Assembly: GCA_902773215.1 (NCBI GenBank)
Contig: CACYDQ010000026.1
Span: 1 to 7,466 of the forward strand
Source of the DNA: an uncultured Spirochaetaceae bacterium
GTDB taxonomy: Bacteria; Spirochaetota; Spirochaetia; Treponematales; Treponemataceae
DNA length: 7,466 nucleotides
Direction of reading: 5' to 3'
Shown: piece after piece, positions 6,667 to 7,466 of the stretch
Layout of the letters: every line of letters begins with the position of its first letter
Numbering within the stretch: the stretch's first letter is position 1
The notes under the pieces: generated by a model
What the model was told of the DNA's origin: nothing
Database searches by the model: none
What the model saw: only the letters and a program-made list of their open reading frames with translations
Position numbers and translations under genes: made by a program

Positions 6667-7296
6667 CTAGCTGGGTTTTCCTACCCATTTCTTTATCTTG
6701 CTCTTGGTGAACTTTCCGGCGAGGATGGCTTCCTTTATTTTGCCACTGTCAACGAGCCAGGGATCCTCCTGTTCCCGGAGGGCCTCAAGGAGCTTGTGCC
6801 AGTTGAACAGCCTCACGTTCTCCTTTTCGCTTTCCGCGTAGCCTTCGTCCTCGTTATACAGCTCCCAGAGAATTTCGGCCGCGAATCCGTCCCTCTCGTC
6901 AAATCCTGCCGTGTAGGGGTAGATTGCCCCGGAGGGCCTCGGGCTGCCCGGCAGGTAGGCGAGGACGGCGGCGGGGCGGTTCTTTCTGAACTCCAGCAGG
7001 ACTGCCTCTCCGCCGGACGGATGGAATTCCCGGCTCTCGCCGAAGTCCGGGGAAACGATGAGGCGGATTTCGCCGCCCGCACCGGCAGCCGGAAGCTCCA
7101 TGCGGAAGTAGTCGGCGGGCAGCACGGCCGCGTCGCAGAGGTCTTCGCTGACGGGGGAGGAGCAGGCGACTAAGAGGAGCGCGGACAGGGCAGCCACGAG
7201 CAAGGCCACGACCGAGAGGGCCGCAGCGACCAAAGCCGGGATGACCGGCACGGGAAAGAAACCGGGTGTGTTCCGGTCAGTGTAATGTATCTTCAT
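6667..7296 (-). CDS. Lipoprotein of unknown function
   Basis: This 209-residue protein starts MKIHYTDRNT and then has an unusually long hydrophobic stretch (about residues 13-44) ending in the lipobox LLVAC, so Cys45 is the likely lipidated residue. The mature part is about 165 residues: a beta-rich segment (EIRLIVSPDFGES, AVLLEFRKNRPAAVLAYLPG, GAIYPYTAGFDERDGFAAEILWELY) then a charged helical tail (LFNWHKLLEALREQ, KIKEAILAGKFTKSKIKKW). I recognise no family. A GTG seven codons-plus upstream at 7314 would only add VADSIC and was not chosen. Neither start has a Shine-Dalgarno, and no convincing -35/-10 pair was found upstream. Its stop codon lies 4 bp from that of the convergent DUF3943 gene. 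Confidence 0.8.
   Translation of the reverse strand: MKIHYTDRNTPGFFPVPVIPALVAAALSVVALLVAALSALLLVACSSPVSEDLCDAAVLPADYFRMELPAAGAGGEIRLIVSPDFGESREFHPSGGEAVLLEFRKNRPAAVLAYLPGSPRPSGAIYPYTAGFDERDGFAAEILWELYNEDEGYAESEKENVRLFNWHKLLEALREQEDPWLVDSGKIKEAILAGKFTKSKIKKWVGKPS
6672..6699 (+). terminator. Weak terminator-like hairpin for the DUF3943 transcript
   Basis: TGGGT (6672-6676) and ACCCA (6683-6687) form a perfect 5-bp stem around the loop TTTCCT, followed by the T-rich run TTTCTTTATCTT. It lies just after the DUF3943 stop codon and inside the last codons of the convergent lipoprotein gene, where the same bases encode its C-terminus. The short stem and broken T-run keep confidence moderate. Confidence 0.4.
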
Positions 7297-7367
7297 ACAA
7301 ATACTATCTGCCACAGGGTACCAAAAAACATAACTTCGTGAGTTTTTTTTGTTTGCTTGTCCATTAC

Positions 7368-7395
7368 TTGCTTTTTTCAGGCAAAGTGCTATTAT
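7368..7395 (+). promoter_or_regulatory. Promoter of the right-edge gene, predicted 3-nt leader
   Basis: -35 TTGCTT (7368-7373), 16-bp spacer, -10 TATTAT (7390-7395) with the extended TGC just upstream. Nine nt separate the -10 from the ATG at 7405; the first purine at normal distance is A7402, leaving a 3-nt leader. T-tracts at 7343-7350 and upstream could act as an UP-like element. No Shine-Dalgarno is present between the -10 and the ATG. Confidence 0.6.
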
Positions 7396-7404
7396 CTTGC
7401 TACG

Positions 7405-7466
7405 ATGAGACGCATCATTGCCTTTATCCGCCGTGAGACGGTTTTCTGCATAGCGGCCTTGTGCGC
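7405..7466 (+). CDS. Start of a membrane protein, truncated by the window edge
   Basis: Only 20 complete codons are visible: a basic segment (MRRIIAFIRRE) followed by the beginning of a hydrophobic helix (TVFCIAALC). This fits the N-terminus of a polytopic inner-membrane protein. The pattern of a basic amphipathic start followed by a helix reminds me of SLC13/anion-permease proteins, but 20 residues cannot establish a family. It is divergent from the lipoprotein gene, with a good promoter directly ahead of the ATG. Coding status rests on the promoter, start codon and open frame. Confidence 0.55.
   Translation, partial: MRRIIAFIRRETVFCIAALC

Noticed and set aside
7297..7326. Possible -10 (TAGTAT or GATAGT) for the lipoprotein gene at 7296
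   Set aside because: No -35 at acceptable spacing supports either box, so it was not counted with the leaderless promoters.
1..7466. tRNA, rRNA, CRISPR, transposase or phage attachment sequences
   Set aside because: None was seen by reading both strands; every gap over 100 bp was inspected and none carries a cloverleaf, repeat-spacer array or terminal inverted repeats.

Overview
The window looks like chromosomal DNA from a fairly GC-rich spirochaete, most likely a Treponema-like organism. This rests on gene content and style, not on a marker gene. There are two lipoproteins with relaxed spirochaete-type lipoboxes, a DUF3943-type outer-membrane protein, a HAMP chemotaxis receptor with the 'LTKRI' style of HAMP helix, and a LEA-type-2 lipoprotein. 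No rRNA, tRNA, CRISPR array or insertion sequence was seen.

Layout. Bases 1-1182 (minus) hold the N-terminal 394 residues of a methyl-accepting chemotaxis protein whose signalling tip lies outside the window. Bases 1275-3752 (minus) form a two-gene operon: a LEA2/WHy-domain lipoprotein (2757-3752), then, 21 bp downstream, an exported protein (1275-2735) with YD-like strand repeats and a C-terminal domain resembling VasI. A 196-bp divergent promoter region follows, with tandem GGGAAC motifs and a wide inverted repeat. On the plus strand come an MccF-type LD-carboxypeptidase (3949-4998) and a DUF3943 outer-membrane beta-barrel candidate (5046-6662). The latter converges, with only 4 bp between stop codons, on a lipoprotein of unknown function (6667-7296, minus). 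A divergent gene (7405 onward) enters from the right edge and encodes the start of a membrane protein.

The genes share a cell-envelope theme: receptor, lipoproteins, peptidoglycan-processing enzyme and outer-membrane protein. I see no defence, secretion or biosynthetic cluster.

The most notable signal is in the promoters. For four genes that begin transcription units (LEA2, LD-carboxypeptidase, DUF3943 and the right-edge gene) a good -35/-10 pair sits so close to the start codon that transcription should begin 0-4 nt from the ATG. For LEA2 and the carboxypeptidase the predicted +1 is the A of the ATG itself, and neither has a usable Shine-Dalgarno. The receptor (GGAGG, about 34-nt leader) and the operon-internal gene (GGAGA) have normal ribosome binding sites. 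This suggests that leaderless and leadered initiation are used side by side, in a position-dependent way.
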